Shown here: piece after piece, positions 26,837 through 35,388 of the stretch
Layout of the letters: each line of letters begins with the position of its first letter
Numbering within the stretch: the stretch's first letter is position 1
NCBI RefSeq assembly: GCF_003606385.1
Contig: NZ_CP032514.1
Coordinates: 124,001 to 188,000, forward strand
Length of the DNA stretch: 64,000 nucleotides
Direction: 5' to 3'
DNA from: Actinomyces lilanjuaniae
GTDB taxonomy: Bacteria > Actinomycetota > Actinomycetes > Actinomycetales > Actinomycetaceae
Position numbers and translations under genes: made by a program
Notes under the pieces: model-generated
What the model was told of the DNA's origin: nothing
Databases searched by the model: none
Seen by the model: only the letters and a program-made list of their open reading frames with translations

Positions 26837-27026
26837 TCGGGGCCTTCCGTCGGGGGCCGGGACAGCCAGCAGATGACAGTCAGCGGATGAGACGTGCCAT
26901 CCGCTTCTGCCACTGCGTGCTCGCTCGATAGAATCGTGACTACCCTACCCACAGTAGTGGCTGGCCCGGTGGCCTGTCCTGCGTCCTGCCGACCCTGCCC
27001 CGTCACCCTTGGAGCGTGTACCCGGA

Positions 27027-28411
27027 ATGAGTACGACCAGCACGCACGTGACCCTCGTGCATGAGGGGGAGCGGCTCGACGTGGCCGTGCGCACCGGGAC
27101 GACAGTTGCCGCGCTCCTGTTCTCCCAGACTGCCCGCCTAGGCTTCCAGGAGGTCAGCGTCACGACGGCGGACGGGGGCTACGTGGGCGGCAGTGCCGTC
27201 CTGGGCGCCGACGTGCCGGAAGGCTCCGTGCTCCTCCTTGGTGACGACGGACCCCGTCTGGGTGCAGGCAGAAGGGGTCGGCTGCTCCAGGCTGCTGGAC
27301 AGGTCCTGCGGGGCACGTCGCTGGTTCTTCCTGCGACCCTCCTGGTGGCGCTGCTCGTGCTGCTACTGGGTGGGGTGCCCGCAGTGGTGGGGTGGCCCGT
27401 GCTGCTGCCCCCGGCAGCCAAGGCTGCGGGCGCAGCGCTCATCGTCCTCCTGGTCGCCTGCTCTGCCTGGCGCACGGGGGAGGAGGAGAGGACTCCCACG
27501 CATGAGGCTGCCGCGTGCCTGGGGCTGCCCCTGCTGGGGGCGGCCGGCGCGGTGCTGCTGGTTCCTGGGGACTGGTGGACCCGGGTGTGGTGACGGCGCT
27601 GGCAGCATCGTGGGGTGCCGCTGCGGCAGCCATGCTCCTGTGGCTGGCCCGCCGTGGTGTCGGGAGCGCGGTGTCGGTGTGGTCCTGGACGCTTCTCGCA
27701 GTCCTAGTCACCTGTGTCTACGCGCTGAGTCTGCCCCTGACGCCTGTTCTCCTGGTCGTCATGGCGCTCGGGGCGGTGGGCGGCCTGCTGGTCCCCGGCC
27801 TTGCCGTGACCTTCCCGGACACCCAGGTCCTGGACCTGGACGCGCGCAGGCTGGTGGGCAGGTCGGTGCGGGAGCGTAGGCCGTCCAGGGCAGCACGTGT
27901 CACCGGCTCCCGGGCCGCTCGCACGGTCCGGGACGCGCTGGTCGTCTCCGTTGAGCTGGAGGTGGTCCTGGCCGCGATGGTGGTGGCTGGCAGCCTCACG
28001 GCCCTGCGGGTTGCCGCCACGGATGGCGTGGCGGCATGGGGTGCGCGGGCTGAGGTCGCGTCTGTCCTGGCCCTGCTGCTGCTCAGGCCGCGGACGGCCC
28101 GGTCCCGGGCCCTGCGCCTGCTGCCACGGGTCGCGGTCGCAGTGGTGATGGTTGTAACGGTCCTCGCCGCCTGCCTGTCGGGCTCTGAGGACGTCCTGGC
28201 CGCCACGCTCTCTGGCGGCTCCGGCAGCATGGTCGCTGGCGGCCTCATGCTGGCCGGGGGCGGACTGATGACCGCTGGCGTGATGCTCAGTCTTCACCCC
28301 TCGGCGTGGTGGGGCCGGGCGGGTGACCTCGTGCAAGGGCTCGCGGCCCTGTGCGCGCTTCCATCGGCGGTGGTTGCCGCTGGACTGATCGACACGATGA
28401 GGCAGATATGA
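27027..28411 (+). pseudogene. Second EccD-like type VII secretion membrane protein, one frameshift
   Basis: Two overlapping frames, 27027-27593 and 27515-28411, join into one protein of about 460 aa. The first 75 residues (THVTLVHEGERLDVAVRTGT through SVLLLGDDGPRL) have the ubiquitin-like fold pattern of EccD N-termini. The rest is about eleven hydrophobic helices, beginning with LVLPATLLVALLVLLLGGVP. The frame breaks near 27585, after GDWWTRV and before VVTALAASWGAAAAAML; one added base repairs it. The length and topology equal the other EccD at 30467-31804, but the sequence is clearly different, so the locus has two EccD paralogues. EccD forms the membrane pore of ESX systems as a dimer. 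GGAG lies 13 nt before the ATG. Confidence 0.7.
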
Positions 28412-28418
28412 GGCAGGT

Positions 28419-29060
28419 ATGAGGCAGGTTCGGCCCGGCACGGCTGTGCGGGGTGCCCACACCTCCTGGCGGGCGCTGACGGCCGGCGAGGCGGTGCTCG
28501 CTGTCCTCCTGGACGTCCTGGTGGTGGCGCTGCCCGCTGTGGCTGTCGGCGTGGGGCTGGGATCAGGCGTCCTCGCCTGGATGGTTGCTCTGGAGACCGT
28601 GGTGCTGCTGGTGCTGGTAGAGGCTCGCTCGGGGCGCACGCCGGGCCTGCTGGCGGTGTCGGCCGCCTCCTCTGCCCCGAGCCGGGGAAGCGCACCGGGC
28701 CTGGGCAGGGCCTCCGCTCGTGCCGTCCTGCGGCTGCTGCTGCCGTTGCAGCGACGCACCGGCGAGGCTGCGGGTCCCGGAGCCAGGCAGTCCGTGCTGG
28801 ATCTCCTGACTGGTACGGTCACAGTCACCAGCCGTCCAGGTCCTGCTGCCGTCGTGGCGGGGCCTGCTGCGCCACCGCCGACATCTCCCGCTCCCCCGCC
28901 TCCACCTGGGGCTATTCCACCTGGGACCGTTGTCTCCAGCGGCCTGCTCACGCCTGACGCAGCCAGGCCAGAGCTAGCGGTGCAGCGACCAGTGCAGCCG
29001 TCGACACAGGGGCGGCGTGCTCCTCGGCACCGGGCGATGACGCCACCCGAGGCCCCGTAA
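28419..29060 (+). CDS. RDD-like membrane protein of the type VII secretion locus
   Basis: 213 aa. Two or three hydrophobic helices fill residues 22-75 (AVLAVLLDVLVVALPAVAVG and GVLAWMVALETVVLLVLVEA). Then come GRTPGLLAVS and GLGRASARAVLRLLLP, resembling the helix-loop pattern of RDD family proteins that are often found beside actinobacterial ESX genes. The C-terminal 75 residues are Pro/Ala-rich and disordered (PAAPPPTSPAPPPPPGAIPP). The ATG lies 8 nt after the eccD2 stop, so the two are co-transcribed. The RDD assignment rests on weak similarity and context. Function is unknown; RDD proteins have been proposed as transporters. Confidence 0.5.
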   Translation: MRQVRPGTAVRGAHTSWRALTAGEAVLAVLLDVLVVALPAVAVGVGLGSGVLAWMVALETVVLLVLVEARSGRTPGLLAVSAASSAPSRGSAPGLGRASARAVLRLLLPLQRRTGEAAGPGARQSVLDLLTGTVTVTSRPGPAAVVAGPAAPPPTSPAPPPPPGAIPPGTVVSSGLLTPDAARPELAVQRPVQPSTQGRRAPRHRAMTPPEAP

Positions 29061-29183
29061 CGCGTTCAGGCGGCGGTCTTGCTACCGGGGATCATGCAGC
29101 GGCTGGCCTGGGACTTGTCCAGGTACCGTGAGTGCGTGTGACCAGGCAGGTCGGTGAGCCGCTGCCCCGGCACCTGGAACTGA

Positions 29184-29212
29184 GGGTGCCCCGGGACTTG
29201 CCCAGGGCACCC
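29184..29212. terminator. Bidirectional terminator between convergent RDD-like and esxA genes
   Basis: The arms GGGTGCCCCGGG (29184-29195) and CCCAGGGCACCC (29201-29212) pair with one wobble around a 5-nt loop. It sits between the end of the + strand RDD-like gene (29060) and the end of esxA on the - strand (29290). There is no strong T-run on either side. Confidence 0.55.
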
Positions 29213-29289
29213 CCCGACAACACGCAGCCCTCCTCGGGCGGAGTCGGCTTGCTGCGACAGGCTCTCTGCCGCCCTGCGGCTCGGACGGC

Positions 29290-29580
29290 TCAGGCGCCGA
29301 ACAGGCCTGCTGCGCTGGAGTCGGTCGAGTTGTAGTTCGCCGACGAGGTGGACACGTGGGCACCCAGGCGGCCGATCTGGGTCTGCATGTCGTTGAGCGC
29401 CGCCCGGCACTCGGCCATGGCGATCGTGTACTGCTGCTGCGCCTGGCCGCTCCAGTCAGACTGGGTGGGCCGCAGTTCAGCGTCCATGTTCTCCACGTTG
29501 GCTGCACTCTGCGCGGAGGCCTGCGTCATGGCCTCGGACAAGGCAGCCAAGGAACTGTAGTTCACAAGCATGTCGGTCAT
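29290..29580 (-). CDS. esxA: WXG100 family type VII secretion substrate (EsxA-like)
   Basis: 96 aa, the family length. Two helices flank the W-S-G turn at residues 43-45 (QSDWSGQAQQQY). The C-terminal export motif YxxxD is present as YNSTD (residues 83-87), the signal recognised by EccC. WXG100 proteins are exported as helical-hairpin dimers. The partner gene upstream (29686-30018) is the second WXG100 protein, transcribed in the same direction with a 105-nt spacer. AGGAG is 5-10 nt before the ATG. Confidence 0.92.
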   Translation of the reverse strand: MTDMLVNYSSLAALSEAMTQASAQSAANVENMDAELRPTQSDWSGQAQQQYTIAMAECRAALNDMQTQIGRLGAHVSTSSANYNSTDSSAAGLFGA

Positions 29581-29685
29581 CTGTGCTCTCCTTCAGGGAT
29601 GTTAAGGGCACTGCGTCGCTGAATGGTGTAGACGGGGCGGGCCTGGTGGCCCACAGGTACCTCATACCTCTGTGAGTTGCTGGAA

Positions 29686-30018
29686 TCAGCCCGGCAGCCC
29701 GTGGTAGGTCCCCACGCTCGCTCCGATCTGCGCGGCAGCAGAGGCTGCCTCCTCCTCGGTTGCCTGGTAGCTCTTGTCGGTGCTACGCAGGGCCTCCTCC
29801 AGGGAGTTCAGTGCCCGGTCGATACGGTTGGCGGCCTCCATCCACTGAGTCACTACCTGGGTAACCGCAGTGGCGCCAACCCCCTTCCACCCGGCCTGGG
29901 ACTGTGCTGAGGCGTCGGAGACGCGGCTGGCGATGGTCTTCTGCTCTGCCCGGTGCGTGGACACGGTGTTTGCTGCGTTGACGAGTGTCCCGCTACCAGC
30001 GGCAAGGTTCTCACTCAC
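29686..30018 (-). CDS. esxB: WXG100 family type VII secretion substrate (EsxB/CFP-10-like)
   Basis: 110 aa from the GTG at 30018, selected because AAAGGAAGAG lies just upstream and the family length fits; the frame is open to 30180. The turn W-K-G is at residues 44-46 (SQAGWKGVGAT), with helices on both sides. A YxxxE export motif is present as YQATE (84-88). It is the first gene of the esx pair and faces the eccD-eccB-mycP operon across a 448-bp divergent region. Confidence 0.9.
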   Translation of the reverse strand: MSENLAAGSGTLVNAANTVSTHRAEQKTIASRVSDASAQSQAGWKGVGATAVTQVVTQWMEAANRIDRALNSLEEALRSTDKSYQATEEEAASAAAQIGASVGTYHGLPG

Positions 30019-30466
30019 TGAGGCTCTTCCTTTCTCGGGGGTATTGAGCTCACGCGTGTGGGTCATCGGATTATGTGGTCCTGGCCAGCGCCCTCGCAGG
30101 GCCGGTCCTACCTGGTCGCCGCCACTGGTTGTCGTGGCGGCATTACCAGAGAGGCCTGTAAACGCAGGGCACATAAACATGACCGTAAGACCACACTAGT
30201 GCATGTCACGAAGTCGTCACACCCGGTTCGTAAAGTGATCCATGCCGCTTTTTCGCTGGGTGGGTCGCGGGCTCGGATCGTGGTGGCCGGGTCCGGGTCG
30301 TGAGAGAGCCGTTCCTGCCCCAAGCCAGCCGGTGGCGGAGGTGCCGTCAGGCGATGCGGACCTGTGAGACCGAGGTGCCGTGTCTGTCCCGTGACTTACG
30401 ATGGAGGCTGTTCCGTGGCATCTGCGACGACGTCGTGGGTCGCTGTCCCCGTTCCAGGAGATCGCC
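30019..30466. other. Divergent promoter region between esxB and eccD
   Basis: No gene is seen in these 448 bases; apparent frames are extensions of the flanking genes. The stretch 30160-30250 is clearly richer in A+T than the surroundings (for example GACCGTAAGACC and GTAAAGTGATCC) and is the likeliest place for the two divergent promoters. I cannot fix -10 and -35 boxes with confidence. Confidence 0.45.
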
Positions 30467-31804
30467 GTGACTCCCCCGAGCACCTCTGTGCGTGAGCCCT
30501 CCCTTGTGCCGGTGACCGTCTGGCACGCCAGTATCCCGACGGACCTTGCCCTGTCCTCCACGGTCCCGCTGGTTGAGCTCCTCCCCGCCCTGGCACAGCG
30601 TCTCAGTGCGCTTGACCACCAGGCCTCCTCCTACGGCCTGCACCTGGTGACGCAGGACGGCACCGTGCTGGACAGCTCCCGCTCACTGGGCGACCAGCGG
30701 GTGCGACCGGGGGCGGTCCTGACCCTGGCACTGCGAGATACCAGGGCGGCGCCGCGTTACGACGACCTTGTCGAGGCGGTAGCTACTGCCGTGGAGGAGC
30801 AGCAGACCGCCTGGGAGCCGCGCGACTCCGTAGCGATGTCCCTGGCGGCCTCCTGCCTGCTGTTCCTCGTGGTGGGGGTTCTTCTCCTGCGCCAGGGGCC
30901 TGGGGACCCGCTGGTGCCCCTGAGTGCCGTCGTCGTCACGGGTCTGCTGGTCCTGGCTGCCTACGCGCTTGACCAGCTGCGGATCGCGGGCACCTGGGCA
31001 GTGGTCATGACGGCTGGCGCCCTGGCGGGCGTGGCTGGTCACACCGCGCTGGAGGGGTCGGCGACGGGCCTGAGGCTGGAGGCGGCCGGCGCTGCCGCTG
31101 CTGCGGCCGTCGCCCTGTGCGCGCCCACGCTGCGAGGCAGCAGACCGGTGCTGGCCGGGCCAGCCCTGGTGTGCGTTGCCTTGGTGGGCACTGGCCTGGG
31201 GACCCAGGGGCTGGGCTATCCGCTGCATCACGTGCTGGCGGTAGTCACGGCGTGTGCAGCTGTCATCTCCCTGATTGCGCCCTGGCTGGCCCTGGCCTCG
31301 GTTCCGGTCACGGTCAGCCTGCCGGACCAGGCTGGCAGGCCGCCGCTACGTGGTCCGCAGGACGAGGTGTCGCCTAGCCTGGTCGCCCGGGTCATGGACA
31401 TGACCGGCCTGGTCCTGTCCGTGCGGGTCTCCTGCTCGATCACCGTCCTGACATGTGTGCCCGTACTGATGGAGACGGGATGGGAGGGGGCTGCCCTGGT
31501 GGCGGCCGTGGCTGCCGCCTTCATGCTCTCCACGCGGGCGGTCCGCTCCCGCAGTGATGTCCTTGCCGGTGTCGTGGGCGGGATGGCCGTGCTGGTGGTC
31601 GCCCTGGTCGTGACGGTCACCTCTCGCACGGACCTGCTCATGCCTGCGGTGGGAGCGGTCGGTGCCGTCGGGGTGGCGGTGCTCCTCCTCAATGTCCTGG
31701 GGCCGTCCTACCGGCCACGCCTGGCGCGGGCCGCCGACGCGGTCGAGGTCCTCGTGCTCATGACGATCCCGCCCCTGGCTGCCGTCGTCGGTGGGGTGCT
31801 GTGA
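30467..31804 (+). CDS. eccD: EccD type VII secretion integral membrane protein
   Basis: 445 aa from the GTG at 30467, chosen for the AGGAG 7-10 nt upstream. The N-terminal 90 residues (VPVTVWHASIPTDLALSSTV through AVLTLAL) form the EccD ubiquitin-like domain. Eleven predicted membrane helices follow, starting at MSLAASCLLFLVVGVLLLRQ. EccD dimers line the ESX inner-membrane channel. The stop overlaps the eccB start as TGATG (31802-31806), so the eccD-eccB-mycP operon is translationally coupled. A second EccD-like gene is at 27.0-28.4 kb. Confidence 0.85.
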   Translation: MTPPSTSVREPSLVPVTVWHASIPTDLALSSTVPLVELLPALAQRLSALDHQASSYGLHLVTQDGTVLDSSRSLGDQRVRPGAVLTLALRDTRAAPRYDDLVEAVATAVEEQQTAWEPRDSVAMSLAASCLLFLVVGVLLLRQGPGDPLVPLSAVVVTGLLVLAAYALDQLRIAGTWAVVMTAGALAGVAGHTALEGSATGLRLEAAGAAAAAAVALCAPTLRGSRPVLAGPALVCVALVGTGLGTQGLGYPLHHVLAVVTACAAVISLIAPWLALASVPVTVSLPDQAGRPPLRGPQDEVSPSLVARVMDMTGLVLSVRVSCSITVLTCVPVLMETGWEGAALVAAVAAAFMLSTRAVRSRSDVLAGVVGGMAVLVVALVVTVTSRTDLLMPAVGAVGAVGVAVLLLNVLGPSYRPRLARAADAVEVLVLMTIPPLAAVVGGVL

Positions 31805-33129
31805 TGGCCTCCAACAGGGACATCCTCAATGCGCAGCGCTTCAACCGGCAGCGACTGGTCATGGCGTTCGTCGCCGGGACCCCGGGTGGACGGGAGGTGG
31901 AGCCGAGTGGCACAGTGCGGCCGCTTGTCGGCGGTGTCGCCGTCACACTGGTCATCCTCCTGGTGGCCTTCGTGGTGGGCCGGTTCACCTCCAGCCTGCC
32001 GGACGGGTGGGAGGACAGCACGCTGGTCGTCGTCAGGGACGAGGGGACCCGCTACGTCACCATCGACGGCAGGCTGCGCCCGATCACCAACCTCGCCAGC
32101 GCGCGTCTGCTGGCTGAGTCGGGATCCTTCCAGGAGGTCTCGGTCAGCGCGGACACCCTTGACGGTATCGAGCGGGGGAGCCGGGTGGGGCTTGAGGACG
32201 CCCCCGAGGAGCTGCCCGGCTCCGACTCCCTGGTCTCCCAGGGGTGGTCAGCCTGCTCCACCACCTCGACCGCGACCTCCGCCTTCCTGGGCACCTCACC
32301 GCAGGGACAGGCTGCCGCCGACCACGCGCTGGTGTCGGTGGAGGGGACCATCTACCTGGTCGCGGAAGGGAGGAGCCATGAGGTCCCGGCTGAGGTCAGC
32401 GGGGCGGTCCTGCTCGCGCTGGGGCTGGACTCGGAGCCGGTGGTGGAGGTGGACGCCACCTGGCTCAACCTCTTTGACCAGGGCTCCGTGATCGAGCCGT
32501 TCACGCTGCCCGAGGCCGGGACACCCGCAGACGCCCTGGCCAGCACGGTGGAGGACGCTGTCTCCGGCATGCTGCTGTCGGTCACGGACACCTCCGGGGA
32601 GCCGCGCTTCTACCTGGTCCAAGATGACGGGACCCTGGCCCGGCTCACCGAGGTGGAGGTAGACATGTACGAGCTGGGCAACCCGGAGGTGCAGGCTCGT
32701 GAGGTCAGCGCCGCTGACCTGGCCCAGGTGGCCACGGCGGAGGCGGGCTCGCCCAGGGACTGGCCCCCGGTCCTGGGGGCGGGCGTCGGTGAGGGGCAGA
32801 GCGTGTGCGCGGTCCTGCAGGTTGACGGCTCCGGCGGGTTCACGACGGGCCTGGGTACTGCCGACCAGCTCGGTGACGGGGGCGTTAGCGTCGAGGGCGG
32901 GACGGGCGCCCTGGTCCGCGCAACCTCCGGCGGCTCGGCCGGGACGGTCTTCCTGGTCACTGACGCTGGCCGCGCCTGGGCGCTGGGAGGGGACCCGGTG
33001 GACACGCTACAGCGACTGGGCTACTCGGAGGAGGACGTCGCCTCCGTCCCCTCCCCCTGGCTGGCGCTGTTCCCCACCGGCCCGGAGCTGTCCTCGCAGG
33101 CCGTGTGGGAGGGGGTGGCCCAGCAGTGA
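31804..33129 (+). CDS. eccB: EccB type VII secretion membrane protein
   Basis: 441 aa. The N-terminal cytoplasmic stretch NRDILNAQRFNRQRLVMAFV is the typical EccB start. One membrane helix follows (residues about 41-62, PLVGGVAVTLVILLVAFVVG), then a long extracytoplasmic domain with repeated strand blocks and two Cys (WSACST, SVCAVLQ) that probably form a disulfide. EccB is part of the core inner-membrane complex. The in-frame GTG at 31801 is an alternative start; ATG 31804 overlaps the eccD stop. Its own stop overlaps the mycP start (GTGA at 33126-33129). Confidence 0.9.
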   Translation: MASNRDILNAQRFNRQRLVMAFVAGTPGGREVEPSGTVRPLVGGVAVTLVILLVAFVVGRFTSSLPDGWEDSTLVVVRDEGTRYVTIDGRLRPITNLASARLLAESGSFQEVSVSADTLDGIERGSRVGLEDAPEELPGSDSLVSQGWSACSTTSTATSAFLGTSPQGQAAADHALVSVEGTIYLVAEGRSHEVPAEVSGAVLLALGLDSEPVVEVDATWLNLFDQGSVIEPFTLPEAGTPADALASTVEDAVSGMLLSVTDTSGEPRFYLVQDDGTLARLTEVEVDMYELGNPEVQAREVSAADLAQVATAEAGSPRDWPPVLGAGVGEGQSVCAVLQVDGSGGFTTGLGTADQLGDGGVSVEGGTGALVRATSGGSAGTVFLVTDAGRAWALGGDPVDTLQRLGYSEEDVASVPSPWLALFPTGPELSSQAVWEGVAQQ

Positions 33130-34856
33130 GGGGCAGGACTCCGGAGGGGCACAGGCCGGATGCGGAAAGCAGGGGCTCGTGGGCGGTCCGTCGGTGTGGT
33201 CTGCTCCACCTGCCGTGGCGGCTGCTGGTTGTCGCTGCTGTCGGGGTCTGGCTGGCTGCGCTGGCCGCAGCAGGGCCGACGGCTGCGGCCCCTGTTGAGC
33301 CCGACGACCCCGCACAGGAGGAGACCCAGCAGGCTCAGGAGGAGCCCTCGCCCCAGGAGGAGGCCACCGACTCGCAGGCGGAGGAGACTCCCTCCCCTGA
33401 GCCTGAGCCGACACAGGAGCCTGACGAGGCTGAGCCGACGGACGAGCCGACGCAGGAGACTGATGAGGTCGAGCCGCAGGAGGAGCCGGCCCCTGTGGCG
33501 CCCGCGCCGGTGCAGACCGCACCGCCTGCGGTGAACCAGGAGCTTTCCGGCTGCGGCGAGCTCGCGGAGGAGGGGGCTCTGGACGAGGAGGCCCAGGACG
33601 AGGAGACGCCGGTCCCCCTTATTGAGGACGCCCCGGCCGTCTTCTCCCAGGTCGGCGTGGAGGCGGCCTGGGAGGTCTCCCGGGGCACGGACGTGGTGGT
33701 AGCGGTCGTCAGCTCCGGCGTGGACGCCTCCAACCCGCACCTGGAGGGTGCTGTCGTCCCGGGGGCGGACCTGATGAGTGGAGGGGACGGGACGGTGGAC
33801 GAGGACGGCCAGGGGACTGCTGTCGCCGGCCTGATCGCCTCCAGGCCGGTGGAGGACTCCGGGCTGGTGGGTGTCGCCCGGGAGTCGCTCATCATGCCTG
33901 TCCGGGTCTTCTCCGGCACCTCGGAGGCGGTTGTGGAGGAGGGCCGGGGGCCGCAGGCCTGGAGGACGGCCCAGGGCATCAGGTGGGCGGCTGACAACGG
34001 CGCCCAGGTTGTCGTGGTGCCTCAGGCGCTGGAGGACGACGCCCCCGAGCTGGCCGAGGCCGTCGCCTACGCCGCGCAGGAAGGGGCGCTGGTCGTAGCC
34101 AGCGGGGGCCAGGCTGAGCAGGGTGAGCCGGACAGCGGCCAGGGCGGTGCGCAGGGCTCTTCCGCGACGTCCACCCCTGCGGGGACCGGGGGAGCCTCCC
34201 CGGGGGCTGGGGATGGTGACCAGGACACTGACACGACGGAGGAGCCGCGGTACCCCGCAGCCTATGAGGAGGCGCTGGGGGTGACGGCGCTGGACGCCGA
34301 CGCCGCAGTATCTGACGCCGTGGTCCACGGCTCCCACCTTGACCTGGCGGTGCCCGCGCAGTCCGTGCTGACGACCTTCCTGGGCCAGGGTGACTGCCTG
34401 GTTGCCCGCAACGCCCCGTCCGCCTCCCTCGCCACCGGCTACGCCGCAGGGGTCGCAGCGCTCGTGGTGGCTGCCTACCCGCAGGAGGACCCCGCCGAGT
34501 GGGGGTACCGGCTGACGGTGACCGCCTTGCGCGCTATCCCGGAGCAGGCCTCTCCGACCGTGGGGTGGGGTGTGATCGCGCCCTATGCCGCGCTGGACTT
34601 TGTCAACGACGGCACGGCCCTGGGGCCGGACAACCCGCGTGGCGCCAGGCAGGCTGCGACCCCGGCGCAGGCCTGGGCGACTCCGCCGGTGAGCGACCCC
34701 GGTCCGGCCCGCAGGGCGAGCCTGGCCCGCAGGGCGGGGACAGCCGGGGCTGTGGTGCTGGCGCTGGGCCTGGTGGGCTCCCGCATCCGGTCCGGGAACG
34801 CTTCCGGGAGCAGGTCCGCCCTGGGTGGTGGGGGCGGCAGCGCCCCGAGGCTGTGA
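33126..34856 (+). CDS. mycP: Mycosin (MycP)-like subtilisin-fold protein, catalytic Asp and His missing
   Basis: 576 aa. The start is GTG 33126, overlapping the eccB stop. A signal/anchor helix (about residues 28-55, RLLVVAAVGVWLAALAAAGP) leads into a 110-residue Glu/Pro/Thr-rich linker, then a subtilisin-type domain, then a C-terminal anchor (AGTAGAVVLALGLVGSRIRS). At the Asp site of active mycosins (IDTGV) this protein has VVSSGV, with Ser at residue 196. At the His site (DGHGT) it has DGQGT, with Gln at 229. The Ser site is degenerate but keeps Ser434 (SASLATGYAAGVAALV). The oxyanion Asn block (AAGN) reads ASGGQ. It is probably a pseudoprotease with a scaffold role. The flanking bases show no frameshift, so the loss is not an obvious sequence error. 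Confidence 0.88.
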   Translation: MRGRTPEGHRPDAESRGSWAVRRCGLLHLPWRLLVVAAVGVWLAALAAAGPTAAAPVEPDDPAQEETQQAQEEPSPQEEATDSQAEETPSPEPEPTQEPDEAEPTDEPTQETDEVEPQEEPAPVAPAPVQTAPPAVNQELSGCGELAEEGALDEEAQDEETPVPLIEDAPAVFSQVGVEAAWEVSRGTDVVVAVVSSGVDASNPHLEGAVVPGADLMSGGDGTVDEDGQGTAVAGLIASRPVEDSGLVGVARESLIMPVRVFSGTSEAVVEEGRGPQAWRTAQGIRWAADNGAQVVVVPQALEDDAPELAEAVAYAAQEGALVVASGGQAEQGEPDSGQGGAQGSSATSTPAGTGGASPGAGDGDQDTDTTEEPRYPAAYEEALGVTALDADAAVSDAVVHGSHLDLAVPAQSVLTTFLGQGDCLVARNAPSASLATGYAAGVAALVVAAYPQEDPAEWGYRLTVTALRAIPEQASPTVGWGVIAPYAALDFVNDGTALGPDNPRGARQAATPAQAWATPPVSDPGPARRASLARRAGTAGAVVLALGLVGSRIRSGNASGSRSALGGGGGSAPRL

Positions 34857-35039
34857 GGGCGGGGCCGGTTACGCAGAGGTACTCTTAGTGATCCTAATCA
34901 CAGCTGTGACGAAGAAGGGTCGAGGCTGCGTATTTAACGTAGGGTTATCTGCGTGTGACCGCCGGGGGCTCCTGGCGGACTGCTTCTCGTGTCCGTGTTC
35001 TCAACGTTCCCAACGTTCTCGATGCTGTGGAGGCCTGTG

Positions 35040-35387
35040 GTGGCAGGAGCGGATATTCATATTGTCGCAGGCGATCTGGAGACGCTGGCCGCGTCTCTGG
35101 ACGGTGTGCGTGGCAGGATCGCTGCCCTGGACGTGTCCGCTCCCCTGGAGCCGGTGGGTGCAGCCATGCCCGGTTCGCTGAGCTCAGGAAGAGCCGGGAG
35201 CGCGGTGAGCCGCCTGGAGAGCCAGGGCCGGGTGGTGGGAGGCCGCTACGGGGCCGTGGGTGAGGGCGCCCGGGCCCTGGTGTCCGCTCACCAGGCCAAC
35301 GACGAGTCCGTGGCGCAGGGCGCGGAGTCAGTGGGAGCCTCGGCTGCTTCGGTGGGCCAGTGGGCGCGTTCCAGGGGACTGATGTGA
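35040..35387 (+). CDS. Small helical type VII-associated protein (EspC-like)
   Basis: 115 aa. GTG 35040 is preferred because GGAGG (35029-35033) lies 6 nt upstream; GTG 35037 and earlier in-frame starts are possible. The sequence is helical, Ala/Ser/Gly-rich, without a W-x-G turn: IVAGDLETLAASLDGVRGRI and ARALVSAHQANDESVAQGAE. It resembles the EspC-like class of small proteins encoded next to ESX effectors, which act as secretion partners. It ends 1 nt before the effector gene, so the two are a unit. Assignment to a named family is tentative. Confidence 0.6.
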   Translation: MAGADIHIVAGDLETLAASLDGVRGRIAALDVSAPLEPVGAAMPGSLSSGRAGSAVSRLESQGRVVGGRYGAVGEGARALVSAHQANDESVAQGAESVGASAASVGQWARSRGLM

Positions 35388-35388
35388 C

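Noticed and set aside
33700..33830. Frameshift as an explanation for the lost mycosin Asp and His
   Set aside because: The frame is continuous and the flanking mycosin blocks (VVVAVV, GTAVAGLIA) are in phase; the codons simply differ (AGC and CAG).
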